DNA of 64,000 nt from Candidatus Nanosynbacter featherlites (lineage in GTDB: Bacteria; Patescibacteriota; Saccharimonadia; Saccharimonadales; Saccharimonadaceae). The stretch covers positions 124,001 through 188,000 of the forward strand of contig NZ_CP040004.1 of assembly GCF_005697565.1 (NCBI RefSeq), given 5' to 3'. The notes under the pieces were generated by a model. That model ran no database searches. It saw nothing but the letters and a program-made list of their open reading frames with translations, and was not told the origin of the DNA. Numbering within the stretch: position 1 is the stretch's first letter; every line of letters starts with the position of its first letter. Of the stretch, positions 29,264 through 36,995 are shown piece by piece. The translations under genes were made by a program, and so were the position numbers.

Positions 29264-29713
29264 ATGGGAGCAGTAAATATTGGTGATAGTCGGGTGCTTG
29301 AGTCGCGTGAAGTTGCTGGCGGTATGGCAATTCGCCGCCGCAGAGAAACGGCTGATGGTAGGAGATTTACGACGTACGAGCGGATTGAAAAACCAAACTT
29401 AGCAGTACTCAAAAAGAGCGGACGCCGCGAACTGTTTGACCGGTTTAAGTTGTCTTCAGCGGTACATCAATCAGTTGGTAAGTTTTTCAAGTCAGAAGAA
29501 GAGGTTGAGCAAATTGTCAGCGCCGTTGAAGACGCGTTGTATGCACTGGGAGAATCTGAAGTGCCATCAAAGCAGATTGGTGATGCGGTTTTGGACGCTT
29601 TGGCTGATCGTAATGAGGTGGCGTATGTTCGATTTGCCAGCGTGTATTATGACTTCAAGACATTGGACGAATTTGAGAAAATTTTAGCTCAGCAACGAGA
29701 GAAAAGGGATTAG
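29264..29713 (+). CDS. nrdR: NrdR-like regulator lacking the zinc-ribbon cysteines
   Basis: A 149-residue protein aligned throughout with NrdR, the ATP-cone repressor of ribonucleotide reductase genes: DSRVLESREV, AIRRRRE, RRFTTYERIEKP, then an ATP-cone of about 90 residues. The N-terminal zinc ribbon that binds NrdR boxes normally has CPxC and ECPxCG pairs. Here the N-terminus is MGAVNIGDSRV and the second pair reads ETADGRR, so all four cysteines are gone and one residue is lost. An upstream extension is excluded, since ftsZ ends 3 nt before the ATG. DNA binding may be lost or zinc-independent. Confidence 0.8.
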   Translation: MGAVNIGDSRVLESREVAGGMAIRRRRETADGRRFTTYERIEKPNLAVLKKSGRRELFDRFKLSSAVHQSVGKFFKSEEEVEQIVSAVEDALYALGESEVPSKQIGDAVLDALADRNEVAYVRFASVYYDFKTLDEFEKILAQQREKRD

Positions 29714-29714
29714 C

Positions 29715-29972
29715 ATGCGCGTTGTTGTTGTGTACAAAACAGAGAGCGACCACGCTCGCACAGTGTTTGATTATCTCAGGGATTTCAAAAATCAGACAGG
29801 GCATGATCTGGAGGAAATCAATCCGGACTCGGTGGCTGGCAGTGATTTCTGTAGGACATATGACATTGTGGAATATCCGACGATCATTGCGTTAAGTGAT
29901 GGTGGCCAATTACAAAATATGTGGCGGGGAACTCCGCTACCGACAATTAGCGAGGTAAGTTTTTATGTTTAA
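29715..29972 (+). CDS. Thioredoxin-fold protein without a CXXC motif
   Basis: An 85-residue beta-alpha-beta protein beginning MRVVVVYKTESDHARTV, with the cis-proline loop EYPTIIAL typical of thioredoxin/glutaredoxin folds. There is no CXXC; only Cys47 remains in DFCRTYD. It overlaps the VKOR gene by 8 nt, so a role in thiol chemistry with VKOR is plausible, perhaps as a non-catalytic binding partner. This is inference from context. Confidence 0.6.
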   Translation: MRVVVVYKTESDHARTVFDYLRDFKNQTGHDLEEINPDSVAGSDFCRTYDIVEYPTIIALSDGGQLQNMWRGTPLPTISEVSFYV

Positions 29973-30573
29973 GAAAGTGCGAGAGTGGTTATTTCATGAG
30001 GACTTGAAGCGGCGACATCTGTCGGCACTGGCGTTGTTGGTCGGAAGCGCATTAGGATTATTGGCATCACTGGCTTTGTCAATCGAATCTTTAATATTAG
30101 CCAAAAACTCAGAAGCGGTTCTTAGTTGTGACTTAAACTCAGCGCTGAGTTGTTCGGCGGTTGCCAACCATTGGTCTGCAGCGATTTTGGGCTTTCCGAA
30201 CAGCTTTATTGGCCTGGCGACCTTACCGGTGATGATTACCATCGCCGTTGCCCTGTTGGCAGGGACAAAGTTTCCGAAATGGTTTATGCAATGCGCGCAA
30301 GTCGGGGTGATTGCGGGGCTTCTCTTTGCTCTGTGGATGTTTGGCATGAGCTATTTGGTGATTGGTGCGCTTTGCCCGTGGTGTCTAACGTTGGATCTTG
30401 GCATGATTTTAATTTTCTTTGGCATGACGCGGTACAATGTTTTGGCCAAGAATATACCTGGCGAGATCCTGGGCAAATTCGTTAACCGTGGGTATGATGC
30501 GTTGTTTGCAGCGGTCTTGGTGGTCCTCACGGTGATGGCAATAATTGCTAAGTTTGGTGATCAGTTATTCTAG
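29965..30573 (+). CDS. Vitamin K epoxide reductase (VKOR) family protein
   Basis: A 202-residue membrane protein with about five transmembrane segments. VKOR family residues are visible: the loop cysteines C55 and C63 (LSCDLNSALSCS), the GFPNS loop, and the active CPWC at 137-140. Bacterial VKOR reoxidises a secreted thiol oxidoreductase and so drives disulfide formation in exported proteins, replacing DsbB. The usual fused or adjacent DsbA-like partner is not seen; a thioredoxin-fold gene without CXXC overlaps its start. Confidence 0.88.
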   Translation: MFKKVREWLFHEDLKRRHLSALALLVGSALGLLASLALSIESLILAKNSEAVLSCDLNSALSCSAVANHWSAAILGFPNSFIGLATLPVMITIAVALLAGTKFPKWFMQCAQVGVIAGLLFALWMFGMSYLVIGALCPWCLTLDLGMILIFFGMTRYNVLAKNIPGEILGKFVNRGYDALFAAVLVVLTVMAIIAKFGDQLF

Positions 30574-30656
30574 TCATGTCTTCACATTCTGGTAAATAGT
30601 AGCAAAAGAAGGTGATTTACTTTGGCAAAAAGTAGCCATATGTCATAATGAGAGGT

Positions 30657-31346
30657 ATGAAGAAAAACTTTCTTGTCAGAGCGTTTTTTGGTATCACCAT
30701 TGTAGCGCTCGGCGGGGTTCTGTTACTGAGGAATCTCGAGATCATCAAGTTTGATAGCTGGAACGTGTTCTGGGGGACCGTTTGGGCAGCCGGACTGGTC
30801 CTGGCGGGGTTGATGACAATAGTAAGCTCCCAGAAGCTGCTAGCGCGGGCCTGGGGGCTGCTCCTGATGGCTGCTGGTGTGTCAATTGGACTGAATGCGT
30901 ATGGCGTCATTGATGTTAGTATTTGGAAACTGTTCTGGCCGGTGGTGTTGATTGCTGTTGGTCTGATGATGGTGTTTAGTATTGGATCTGGAGGTCGCAA
31001 GCGGGCTGAAAAATTAGCCGCTGATGACCGCGAAAATGAGAAAGTTGCAATTTTTTATGGTGAAGAGTCACGAGTGAGGGGTGAGTATACTGGTGGTTCA
31101 GCAACGGCGATATTCGGCGGTGTAGAGTTGGATTTGCGCCAGGCGAAGATCAAGGATGGCGCGGTCATTGACGTCTTTACCTTTTGCGGCGGTATTACTA
31201 TTAGTTTGCCTGATGATGTGATTGTTAAGAACGAGGTACGTGGTGTGTTCGGCGGCAGTGATGATAAAACTGTACCAAAACCTTCTGCTAAAAAGACAAT
31301 CTACCTGAAGGGCGAATGTGTCCTGGGCGGTTTGGAAATTAAATAA
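30657..31346 (+). CDS. LiaF-like membrane protein (LiaI/LiaF-type TM region plus LiaF C-terminal domain)
   Basis: A 229-residue protein. The first 115 residues contain four short transmembrane helices of the LiaI/LiaF-like type (FFGITIVALGGVLLLRNLEII; LFWPVVLIAVGLMMVF). The C-terminal beta domain (AIFGGVELDLRQAKIKDGAV, TFCGGITISLPDD) matches the cell-wall-active antibiotic-response domain. LiaF homologues sense envelope stress and repress the LiaRS system; no LiaS or LiaR is nearby. The ATG at 30657 is preferred over 30648 because the -10 box CATAAT (30643-30648) overlaps the latter. Confidence 0.8.
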   Translation: MKKNFLVRAFFGITIVALGGVLLLRNLEIIKFDSWNVFWGTVWAAGLVLAGLMTIVSSQKLLARAWGLLLMAAGVSIGLNAYGVIDVSIWKLFWPVVLIAVGLMMVFSIGSGGRKRAEKLAADDRENEKVAIFYGEESRVRGEYTGGSATAIFGGVELDLRQAKIKDGAVIDVFTFCGGITISLPDDVIVKNEVRGVFGGSDDKTVPKPSAKKTIYLKGECVLGGLEIK

Positions 31347-31350
31347 TCTC

Positions 31351-31379
31351 TTGGGATTTTGGCAAAAACGCGCTACAAT
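31351..31379 (+). promoter_or_regulatory. Promoter of the T-box operon
   Basis: TTGGGA (31351-31356), a 17-nt spacer and TACAAT (31374-31379). The -10 box lies in the loop of the preceding terminator hairpin, so the new transcript begins with only the right arm of that hairpin. Confidence 0.55.
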
Positions 31380-31398
31380 GGAAGTAGGGCGTTTTTGC
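31362..31398 (+). terminator. Intrinsic terminator of the LiaF-like gene
   Basis: GCAAAAACGC (31362-31371) pairs perfectly with GCGTTTTTGC (31389-31398). The long loop contains the -10 box of the next promoter. Confidence 0.6.
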
Positions 31399-31627
31399 GT
31401 GTGCCTAGTGGAGTATATTTCTGATGGCGCTAACGTAAAATGAGCGGCTATCAACCGCGAAGCCTGCGGGAAGAAATCAGTTTTTAGCACCTGAGATTAG
31501 ACCCCGCCGTGAGCTTGCGTAAATAGCATAAGAAAGAGCTAAAAGAATCACTTCTTTTGGAATCGAGATGGTACCGTCCGTTTGAAACACCTCCAGCGGA
31601 TTCTCGAAGACAGAAGAGGTGATTTTT
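31386..31627 (+). promoter_or_regulatory. T-box riboswitch (tRNA-sensing leader) of the GIY-YIG/NADAR/ileS operon
   Basis: The antiterminator is complete: TCGAGA (31563-31568), the T-box bulge TGGTACCG (31569-31576), TCCG (31577-31580), a 16-nt loop, CGGA (31597-31600), one T, and TCTCGA (31602-31607). The competing terminator pairs CACCTC (31588-31593), which lies in the antiterminator loop, with GAGGTG (31616-31621) followed by ATTTTTG. UGGU can pair with the ACCA end of uncharged tRNA-Ile. Upstream, CTGAT (31421)/ATCAG (31476) closes a short stem I region containing an ATC triplet (31450-31452) that could be the Ile specifier; TTTTAGC (31482)/GCTAAAA (31538) forms another stem. Uncharged tRNA-Ile should switch on the operon. 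The specifier is an inference. Confidence 0.85.
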
Positions 31628-31646
31628 GTTTGGAGAAAGGAATAAT

Positions 31647-32261
31647 ATGAAGGGCGTCGTTTACATTATGAACACTGCGGTTTCTGGCTTGATTAAAATT
31701 GGCAAGACTGGCTCGCAGAATTATGGTGAGCGAATGCGGTATCTTGAGGGCAATGGCTATCATAATGTTCCTGGATTGAAGCGTTTCTTTGCGATTGAAC
31801 TTGATGATTATGATGATGATAAGGAGAGTCTACTACACGAAATTTTTAGCAAGCATCAGGTTGACGATAGTGAATTGTTTGCGCTGGACTGTGAGCTTGT
31901 TAAGCAGCTGTTGCTGGCATTTGATGGGAAGGTGATATATCCAAAGCATATTGATAAGGAGCGTGAATTTGATGAAGTGACGCAGTCACGGAAACAGGGA
32001 GCGCTTTTTAGTTTTTATCGAAAAGGACTAAAGAACGGCGATGTAATAACTTTTGCACAGGATAAAGCGATTAGCGCGACTATTGTTGGTGAGCGAGAAG
32101 TTGAGTACGACGGTGAAATCTATAAACTATCGCCGCTAACTCGCAATATCTTCCAGCAAAAAGGAAAGCGTAATGCCAGTGGCGCATATCAGGGCGCGGC
32201 GTATTGGATGTTCAACGGCAAGAAATTAAAGGATTTGGATGATAGGGAGGTGACACGATGA
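31647..32261 (+). CDS. GIY-YIG superfamily protein (T5orf172/Mug113-like) with C-terminal DUF4357-like module
   Basis: A 204-residue protein. The N-terminal part starts KGVVYIMNTAVSGLIKIGKT, followed by a conserved arginine (GERMRYLEG) and E-LH (SLLHEIFSKH), the layout of T5orf172/Mug113-type GIY-YIG nucleases. The C-terminal part (about 130-200) contains RNASGAYQGAAYWMFNGKKL, resembling the DUF4357/RAMA-like modules seen with DNA-modification systems. The start at 31647 is chosen because GGAGAAAGG lies 7-15 nt upstream. It is the first gene after the T-box and overlaps the NADAR gene by 4 nt. The target is unknown. Confidence 0.7.
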   Translation: MKGVVYIMNTAVSGLIKIGKTGSQNYGERMRYLEGNGYHNVPGLKRFFAIELDDYDDDKESLLHEIFSKHQVDDSELFALDCELVKQLLLAFDGKVIYPKHIDKEREFDEVTQSRKQGALFSFYRKGLKNGDVITFAQDKAISATIVGEREVEYDGEIYKLSPLTRNIFQQKGKRNASGAYQGAAYWMFNGKKLKDLDDREVTR

Positions 32262-32779
32262 CAAAGATTAAGCAATTTAGAGATCCGCAACTCGTCACTG
32301 ACGGGTCAATTGTGGGATTTTATCCACGAGAGTTTTATGTGCTTGATAATTTTGCGAGTTTTCAAGTTGACTGGTGCGGGCGTCGTTGGCCGACGAGTGA
32401 GCATGCGTATCAGGCAGCGCACTTTTTTGACACGGCGCCAGAGTTGGCGGAGCAGATTTTTCAGGCGCGCTCTGCGCATGAGGCATATAAAATTGCCAAG
32501 GCAAATGCAGACAAGGCACCTCATGATTGGGATGAGATAAAAGTCGACATTATGGAAGAAATCGTCCGCGCCAAATGTGAGCAAAACCCATACGTTAAGC
32601 AAAAATTACTTGAGACGTTGGATGAGGAGATTGTCGAGGATTCGCCAAAGGATGCTTTCTGGGGTTGGGGTGAAAACCGCGATGGTCGCAATGAGCTGGG
32701 CAAAATTTGGATGAGATTACGAGATGAGTTAAATAGTGAAACGCATGAAATGAATACAAATCAAGGAGGAAACCAATGA
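32258..32779 (+). CDS. NADAR family protein (YbiA-like N-glycosidase/ADP-ribose fold)
   Basis: A 173-residue NADAR domain protein. Family landmarks are FYPREFYVLDNFASF near residue 21, WPTSEHAYQAAHFF near 44, and FWGWGENRDGRNELGKIWM near 133. Members include the E. coli YbiA N-glycosidase, RibX-type enzymes and proteins that reverse guanine ADP-ribosylation of nucleic acids. It overlaps the GIY-YIG gene and ileS by 4 nt each (ATGA), so the three products should be made in fixed proportion under T-box control. The substrate here is unknown. Confidence 0.85.
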   Translation: MTKIKQFRDPQLVTDGSIVGFYPREFYVLDNFASFQVDWCGRRWPTSEHAYQAAHFFDTAPELAEQIFQARSAHEAYKIAKANADKAPHDWDEIKVDIMEEIVRAKCEQNPYVKQKLLETLDEEIVEDSPKDAFWGWGENRDGRNELGKIWMRLRDELNSETHEMNTNQGGNQ

Positions 32780-35700
32780 ACTTCAAACACGGGACACGCC
32801 GCCGAGCGGCAGAATATGAGAAGGACTGGGTACAGCGCTGGAAGGACGACCAGACGTTTGAAAAGTCAGTGGCGCAGCGGCCGGCAGATAATGCCTACGT
32901 TTTTTATGATGGGCCGCCGTTTATCACTGGCGTGCCGCACCACGGTACACTGCTCAGTAGTATCGTCAAGGATGCGGTGCCGCGTTACTGGACGATGAAG
33001 GGCAAGCACGTGGAGCGCCGCTGGGGCTGGGACTGCCACGGACTACCGGCAGAAAATTTCGTCGAAAAGCAGCTGAATATTACCGACCGGCGGCAGATTG
33101 TGACGAGTAGCGACCAGCCAGCGCCGCTGGATAAAGACGGTAATCCTTTGCCGACCATCAGCCTGGAAAAATACATCACCAAGGCACGCGAGAGTATGGT
33201 GGCGAATAGCGAGACGTGGCAGGGTGTGATCGACCGGATTGGCCGCTGGGTGGACTTTACGGGCGCTTACCGCACCATGGATAAGGACTTTATGGAGAGC
33301 GTTTGGTGGGCCTTTAAACAGCTGTATGAGGCTGGCAAAATCTACGAAGGCGAAAAGGTGCTGATGTATGACACCAAGTTCGCCACCCCTGTCAGCAAGG
33401 CCGAAGTAACCATGGACAACGACGCCTACCAGACGGTGACCGACCCGAGTGTGTATGTGAAGTTTAAGTTAAAAGACGGTAAGACGAGCCACAAAATAGT
33501 ATTAAGTGAACACTCAAAAGTCTTGTTTGTATGTAATGCAAATGCTGCTCGCTCGCAGATGGCGCAGGGATTTTATAACCACTATTCTGGCTCTCAAAAT
33601 GCCGATTCTGCTGGGTTGAACCCAGAGAAAAAATGGGGCGAAGCTCCAACATTGAGTGATTTTGAAACTATGAGCCGCAAGCCAGCCAGAAGTAGTGAGA
33701 CGATGCAAGAAGTGGGTATTGACATCACTGGACATAAGCGGCAGCTGCTCACCGCCGATAAGCTGGGTGATTATGATTTGATCGTTAATCTAGCGGAGAA
33801 ATCCCAGACACCGGACTGGCTCAGGGGTGATAATATTATTTGGTGGGATGTGGCTGATCCACGTAATGAGAGTGTAGAAAAAAATCGGATAGCGCGTGAT
33901 GAAATTGAGCAGCGAGTAAAGCAACTTTTGAACGGTGAAATAGTTGATGATGCACAAAAGCCAGCAGGCTTTGACGAATGCGAGAGGAGTTATGTTGGCG
34001 CTTTGTTGGTGGATACAAATGGCAAACTCATTGCACAACAACGAGACGATAAGTCAGGAATCACAAACCCAGGCATGGTGAGCCTCTTTGGTGGGACGAG
34101 CCACGAGGGCGAGTCGCCAATTGAGACGCTACGCCGTGAGCTTCAGGAGGAGCTTGAACTTGAAGTAAGCTCGAATAATCTTTTGCTGCAAACTGTCAAG
34201 CACGAAAATGGAACAAATGTTGCATGTTCCATCTATATTGTGACTGGTGTTGATGCTGAGAAGCTAGAATTACATGAGGGTGCAGGATTTGCTATGGGTA
34301 CGCCAGAAGAGCTGCTGAGCCGCCCTGTGACAGCCGTGACTCAGCAGGCGATTGAAGCGTTTGTTGAAGCTCAAGATTCTGTATCTGTCCTGGCCTGGAC
34401 CACTACCCCGTGGACGCTCCCAGCCAACCTGATGCTGGCGGTTAATCCGGAGATGACGTACTGCGAAGTGCTGGTGGGGGGTGAGAAGCTAATCATCGCT
34501 GAGGAAGCGTTGGGACGCACCCTGCAGGACGAAAAGCACCATCCACTAGATTACAAAGTATTGCGCACATTCCCCGGCAGTGAATTGGTCGGCAAGAAAT
34601 ACCAGCCGCTCGATACGGGCTCGACTTGGCCAGAAAATGACAAGATCCACACCATTTACGCGGCGGATTTCGTCTCGCACGAGTCGGGTACGGGCATCGT
34701 GCACATTGCGCCGGCCTATGGTGAGGACGACTTTGATCTGGCCAAGCGCCACGGCATCAGCGCCTTTCACGTCATCGACGATAATGGCTACTACACCGAT
34801 AGCAATTACAAAGGCCTGGAGGTGTGGGATAACAACAAATTCATCGCCAAAGACCTGAAGGAAAAGGGCGCGGTGTGGAAAATCGAGTACATTCGCCACG
34901 AATATCCGTTCAACCCGCGTAGCAAGCAGCGCATCATGTACCGGGCGATTCCGTCGTGGTTCTTTGACATCCAGGGGCAAAAGCCGCTGATGCTGGAGCA
35001 GAACGAGCATATCAATTGGTTCCCGAGCCACCTGAAGCATGGCCGCTTTGCCAAAAATATCGAGCAAGCACCAGACTGGAACCTCAGCCGTGACCGCTTC
35101 TGGGCGACGGCCATGCCAGTGTGGAAGGGCGACCGGGGTACGGTCAAGGTGGTCGGCTCGTACGCGGAGCTCAAGGAGCTGAGCGGCGTGGAACTGGATG
35201 ATTACCACCGCCCGTGGGTGGATGATATCACCTTTGAAATTGACGGCGAGAAATTTACGCGCATTGACAAGGTACTGGACTGTTGGTTTGAGTCAGGTTC
35301 GATGCCGTTTGCCCAGCTGCATTATCCGTTTGAAAATCAGGCCAAGTTTGAGCAGAACTACCCAGCGGACTTCATCGTTGAGTACATCGGCCAGGTGCGG
35401 GCGTGGTTCTACTATGTGCATGCCGTCAACGCCGCTTTGGCAGAAATCGGTGCCTTTGGCCAGGCTGGCGCGCAGCACAAAAACGCCTACAGTAACGTCA
35501 TCACCACCGGTGTAGTGGCGGGCAATGACGGCCGCAAGATGAGCAAGTCCTTAGGTAACTTTACCGACCCGAACGAGCTGATGGATAAGTTTAGTGCCGA
35601 TAGTTTACGCTTCTTGCTGCTGAGTAGTCCGCTACTGAACGGTGAAGACTTTGCCTTGCACGATAAGGACGTTGGTGACGTGGCGCGTAAGCTCAGTATG

Positions 35701-36669
35701 ATCTGGAATATGTATGATTTCTTCACCATGTACGCGGAAGTTGATGGCTGGGAATATGATGGTGAATTGAAAGATCCGCTGGGCGAGTTGACGAATCCGC
35801 TGGATATTTGGATCGTCAGTCGGCTGCATCAGCTAGTGGCAGAAGTTGAGCGCCACATGGATACCTACAATATCCCCGATGCGCTGAGCCCGATTTTGCC
35901 ATTCCTGGATGACGCCAGCAACTGGTACGTCCGCCGCAGTCGCCGCCGCTTCTGGAAGTCGGAAGATGATGGCGACAAGAATGATGCTTACCGTACGCTA
36001 CATTATGTGCTAGTGCGCCTGAGCTACATCTTGGCGCCATTTACGCCGTTTTTGGCTGAGGAGTTGTATCGCAATTTGACGGGCGATAATGAATCGATTC
36101 ACTTGAAGGATTGGTTGCCGGCGGGTGAAGTCAATAGAGCAATATTGCGCGATATGAACGCACTGCGTGTTGCCGTGAACGACGGTTTATCGAAGCGTGC
36201 CGCAGAGGGAATCAAGGTTCGTCAGCCGCTTGCTTCCACGAAACTTGTTAGCACTATTTCTCAGAATACATCAGAGGAAGTCGCGCAGTTCTTGGTTGAT
36301 ATTGCGCGAGACGAGTTGAACGTTAAATCAGTAGAAGTTGCTATTGGTTCAGGGCTCGAAGCTAATGAATCATCAGCACAACCAAGCGTTGTCTATGATT
36401 TCGTCATTACTCCTGAACTGAAGCGCGAAGGATTAGTGCGTGAGGTTATTCGCCACGTCCAAAGCGCGCGCAAAAAAGCGGGGCTACAGGTGGATGATCG
36501 GATTATGCTGCAGCTGACGACGGATGACGAGCAGCTTCGCCAAGCAATTGATGAGCACGCTGAGCTAATTGCCGCTGAGACATTGGCGACTTTTGGGCAA
36601 AGTGACGCGTATTCGACCACAGTTGCGATAGAAAGTGCAGAGCTGCAGATTACACTTCAGCGCCAGTAA
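32776..36669 (+). CDS. ileS: Isoleucyl-tRNA synthetase with inserted LMW-phosphatase and Nudix domains
   Basis: A 1,297-residue class Ia synthetase charging tRNA-Ile. The HIGH-type site reads HHGT (55-58), WGWDCHGLPAE is near 83, and KMSKS lies at 921-925; the overall type is the eukaryote/archaeal-like IleRS. The editing (CP1) domain normally runs from VYVKFKLKD to LAWTTTPWTLP. Here residues 236-535 interrupt it with a low-molecular-weight phosphatase/arsenate-reductase domain (CX5RS loop C253-S260, DP at 361-362) and a Nudix domain (box G440-L462). The frame is open throughout. The GC content of the insert is visibly lower than that of the flanks. The ribosome-binding site is AAGGAGG. It is third in the T-box operon. 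Confidence 0.95.
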   Translation: MNFKHGTRRRAAEYEKDWVQRWKDDQTFEKSVAQRPADNAYVFYDGPPFITGVPHHGTLLSSIVKDAVPRYWTMKGKHVERRWGWDCHGLPAENFVEKQLNITDRRQIVTSSDQPAPLDKDGNPLPTISLEKYITKARESMVANSETWQGVIDRIGRWVDFTGAYRTMDKDFMESVWWAFKQLYEAGKIYEGEKVLMYDTKFATPVSKAEVTMDNDAYQTVTDPSVYVKFKLKDGKTSHKIVLSEHSKVLFVCNANAARSQMAQGFYNHYSGSQNADSAGLNPEKKWGEAPTLSDFETMSRKPARSSETMQEVGIDITGHKRQLLTADKLGDYDLIVNLAEKSQTPDWLRGDNIIWWDVADPRNESVEKNRIARDEIEQRVKQLLNGEIVDDAQKPAGFDECERSYVGALLVDTNGKLIAQQRDDKSGITNPGMVSLFGGTSHEGESPIETLRRELQEELELEVSSNNLLLQTVKHENGTNVACSIYIVTGVDAEKLELHEGAGFAMGTPEELLSRPVTAVTQQAIEAFVEAQDSVSVLAWTTTPWTLPANLMLAVNPEMTYCEVLVGGEKLIIAEEALGRTLQDEKHHPLDYKVLRTFPGSELVGKKYQPLDTGSTWPENDKIHTIYAADFVSHESGTGIVHIAPAYGEDDFDLAKRHGISAFHVIDDNGYYTDSNYKGLEVWDNNKFIAKDLKEKGAVWKIEYIRHEYPFNPRSKQRIMYRAIPSWFFDIQGQKPLMLEQNEHINWFPSHLKHGRFAKNIEQAPDWNLSRDRFWATAMPVWKGDRGTVKVVGSYAELKELSGVELDDYHRPWVDDITFEIDGEKFTRIDKVLDCWFESGSMPFAQLHYPFENQAKFEQNYPADFIVEYIGQVRAWFYYVHAVNAALAEIGAFGQAGAQHKNAYSNVITTGVVAGNDGRKMSKSLGNFTDPNELMDKFSADSLRFLLLSSPLLNGEDFALHDKDVGDVARKLSMIWNMYDFFTMYAEVDGWEYDGELKDPLGELTNPLDIWIVSRLHQLVAEVERHMDTYNIPDALSPILPFLDDASNWYVRRSRRRFWKSEDDGDKNDAYRTLHYVLVRLSYILAPFTPFLAEELYRNLTGDNESIHLKDWLPAGEVNRAILRDMNALRVAVNDGLSKRAAEGIKVRQPLASTKLVSTISQNTSEEVAQFLVDIARDELNVKSVEVAIGSGLEANESSAQPSVVYDFVITPELKREGLVREVIRHVQSARKKAGLQVDDRIMLQLTTDDEQLRQAIDEHAELIAAETLATFGQSDAYSTTVAIESAELQITLQRQ
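33481..34380 (+). other. LMW-PTP plus Nudix insertion within the IleRS editing domain
   Basis: Codons 236-535. The first half has SKVLFVCNANAARSQMAQG, with the catalytic Cys253 and Arg259 of the phosphate loop, and WWDVADPRN with the general-acid Asp361. The second half begins near residue 400 (YVGALLVDTNGKLIAQQRDD) and carries all consensus acidic residues of the Nudix box (G440, E446, R454-E455, E458-E459), with Glu461 replacing the usual glycine. Both modules look catalytically competent. Insertion keeps the IleRS frame and its flanking motifs intact. Confidence 0.9.
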
Positions 36670-36696
36670 TACTGTGCTCAAGTAGAGTGGTTGGGA

Positions 36697-36725
36697 TTGA
36701 CGTATTGATGATAATGTGCTATCAT
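36697..36725 (+). promoter_or_regulatory. Promoter of the small gene at 36754
   Basis: TTGACG (36697-36702), a 17-nt spacer and TATCAT (36720-36725) preceded by TGC. Confidence 0.65.
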
Positions 36726-36753
36726 AGTCAAAGTAAATTGATAAAACAAACAT

Positions 36754-36957
36754 ATGAAAGTTACATTTTTTCATCCACGCATTCAGTTTGAACCGATTGA
36801 TCCATTGGCTGATGGTTTGGGGGAGGAAATTGCGCGTGAGCAGCAAGAGCCTCAGGCCATTCGCTTGGATCAGTCGGACATTACTGATATTCAACGTTTT
36901 TGGACTGATGTTGAAGAAGACCTCCACAGAGGTAACTCAGTAGAATTTTCTGAATAA
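36754..36957 (+). CDS. Hypothetical acidic protein, 67 aa
   Basis: A small acidic protein (MKVTFFHPRIQFEPIDPLAD at the start) with an amphipathic middle (IRLDQSDITDIQRFW). No family is recognised. It has its own promoter at 36697-36725 but only a weak ribosome-binding site. It is expressed from the same strand as the neighbouring genes and ends 38 nt before the Tim44-like gene. Confidence 0.6.
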   Translation: MKVTFFHPRIQFEPIDPLADGLGEEIAREQQEPQAIRLDQSDITDIQRFWTDVEEDLHRGNSVEFSE

Positions 36958-36995
36958 CCCACGTCAGAGGCAACCGTTAGTGCTATAATTGGTAC

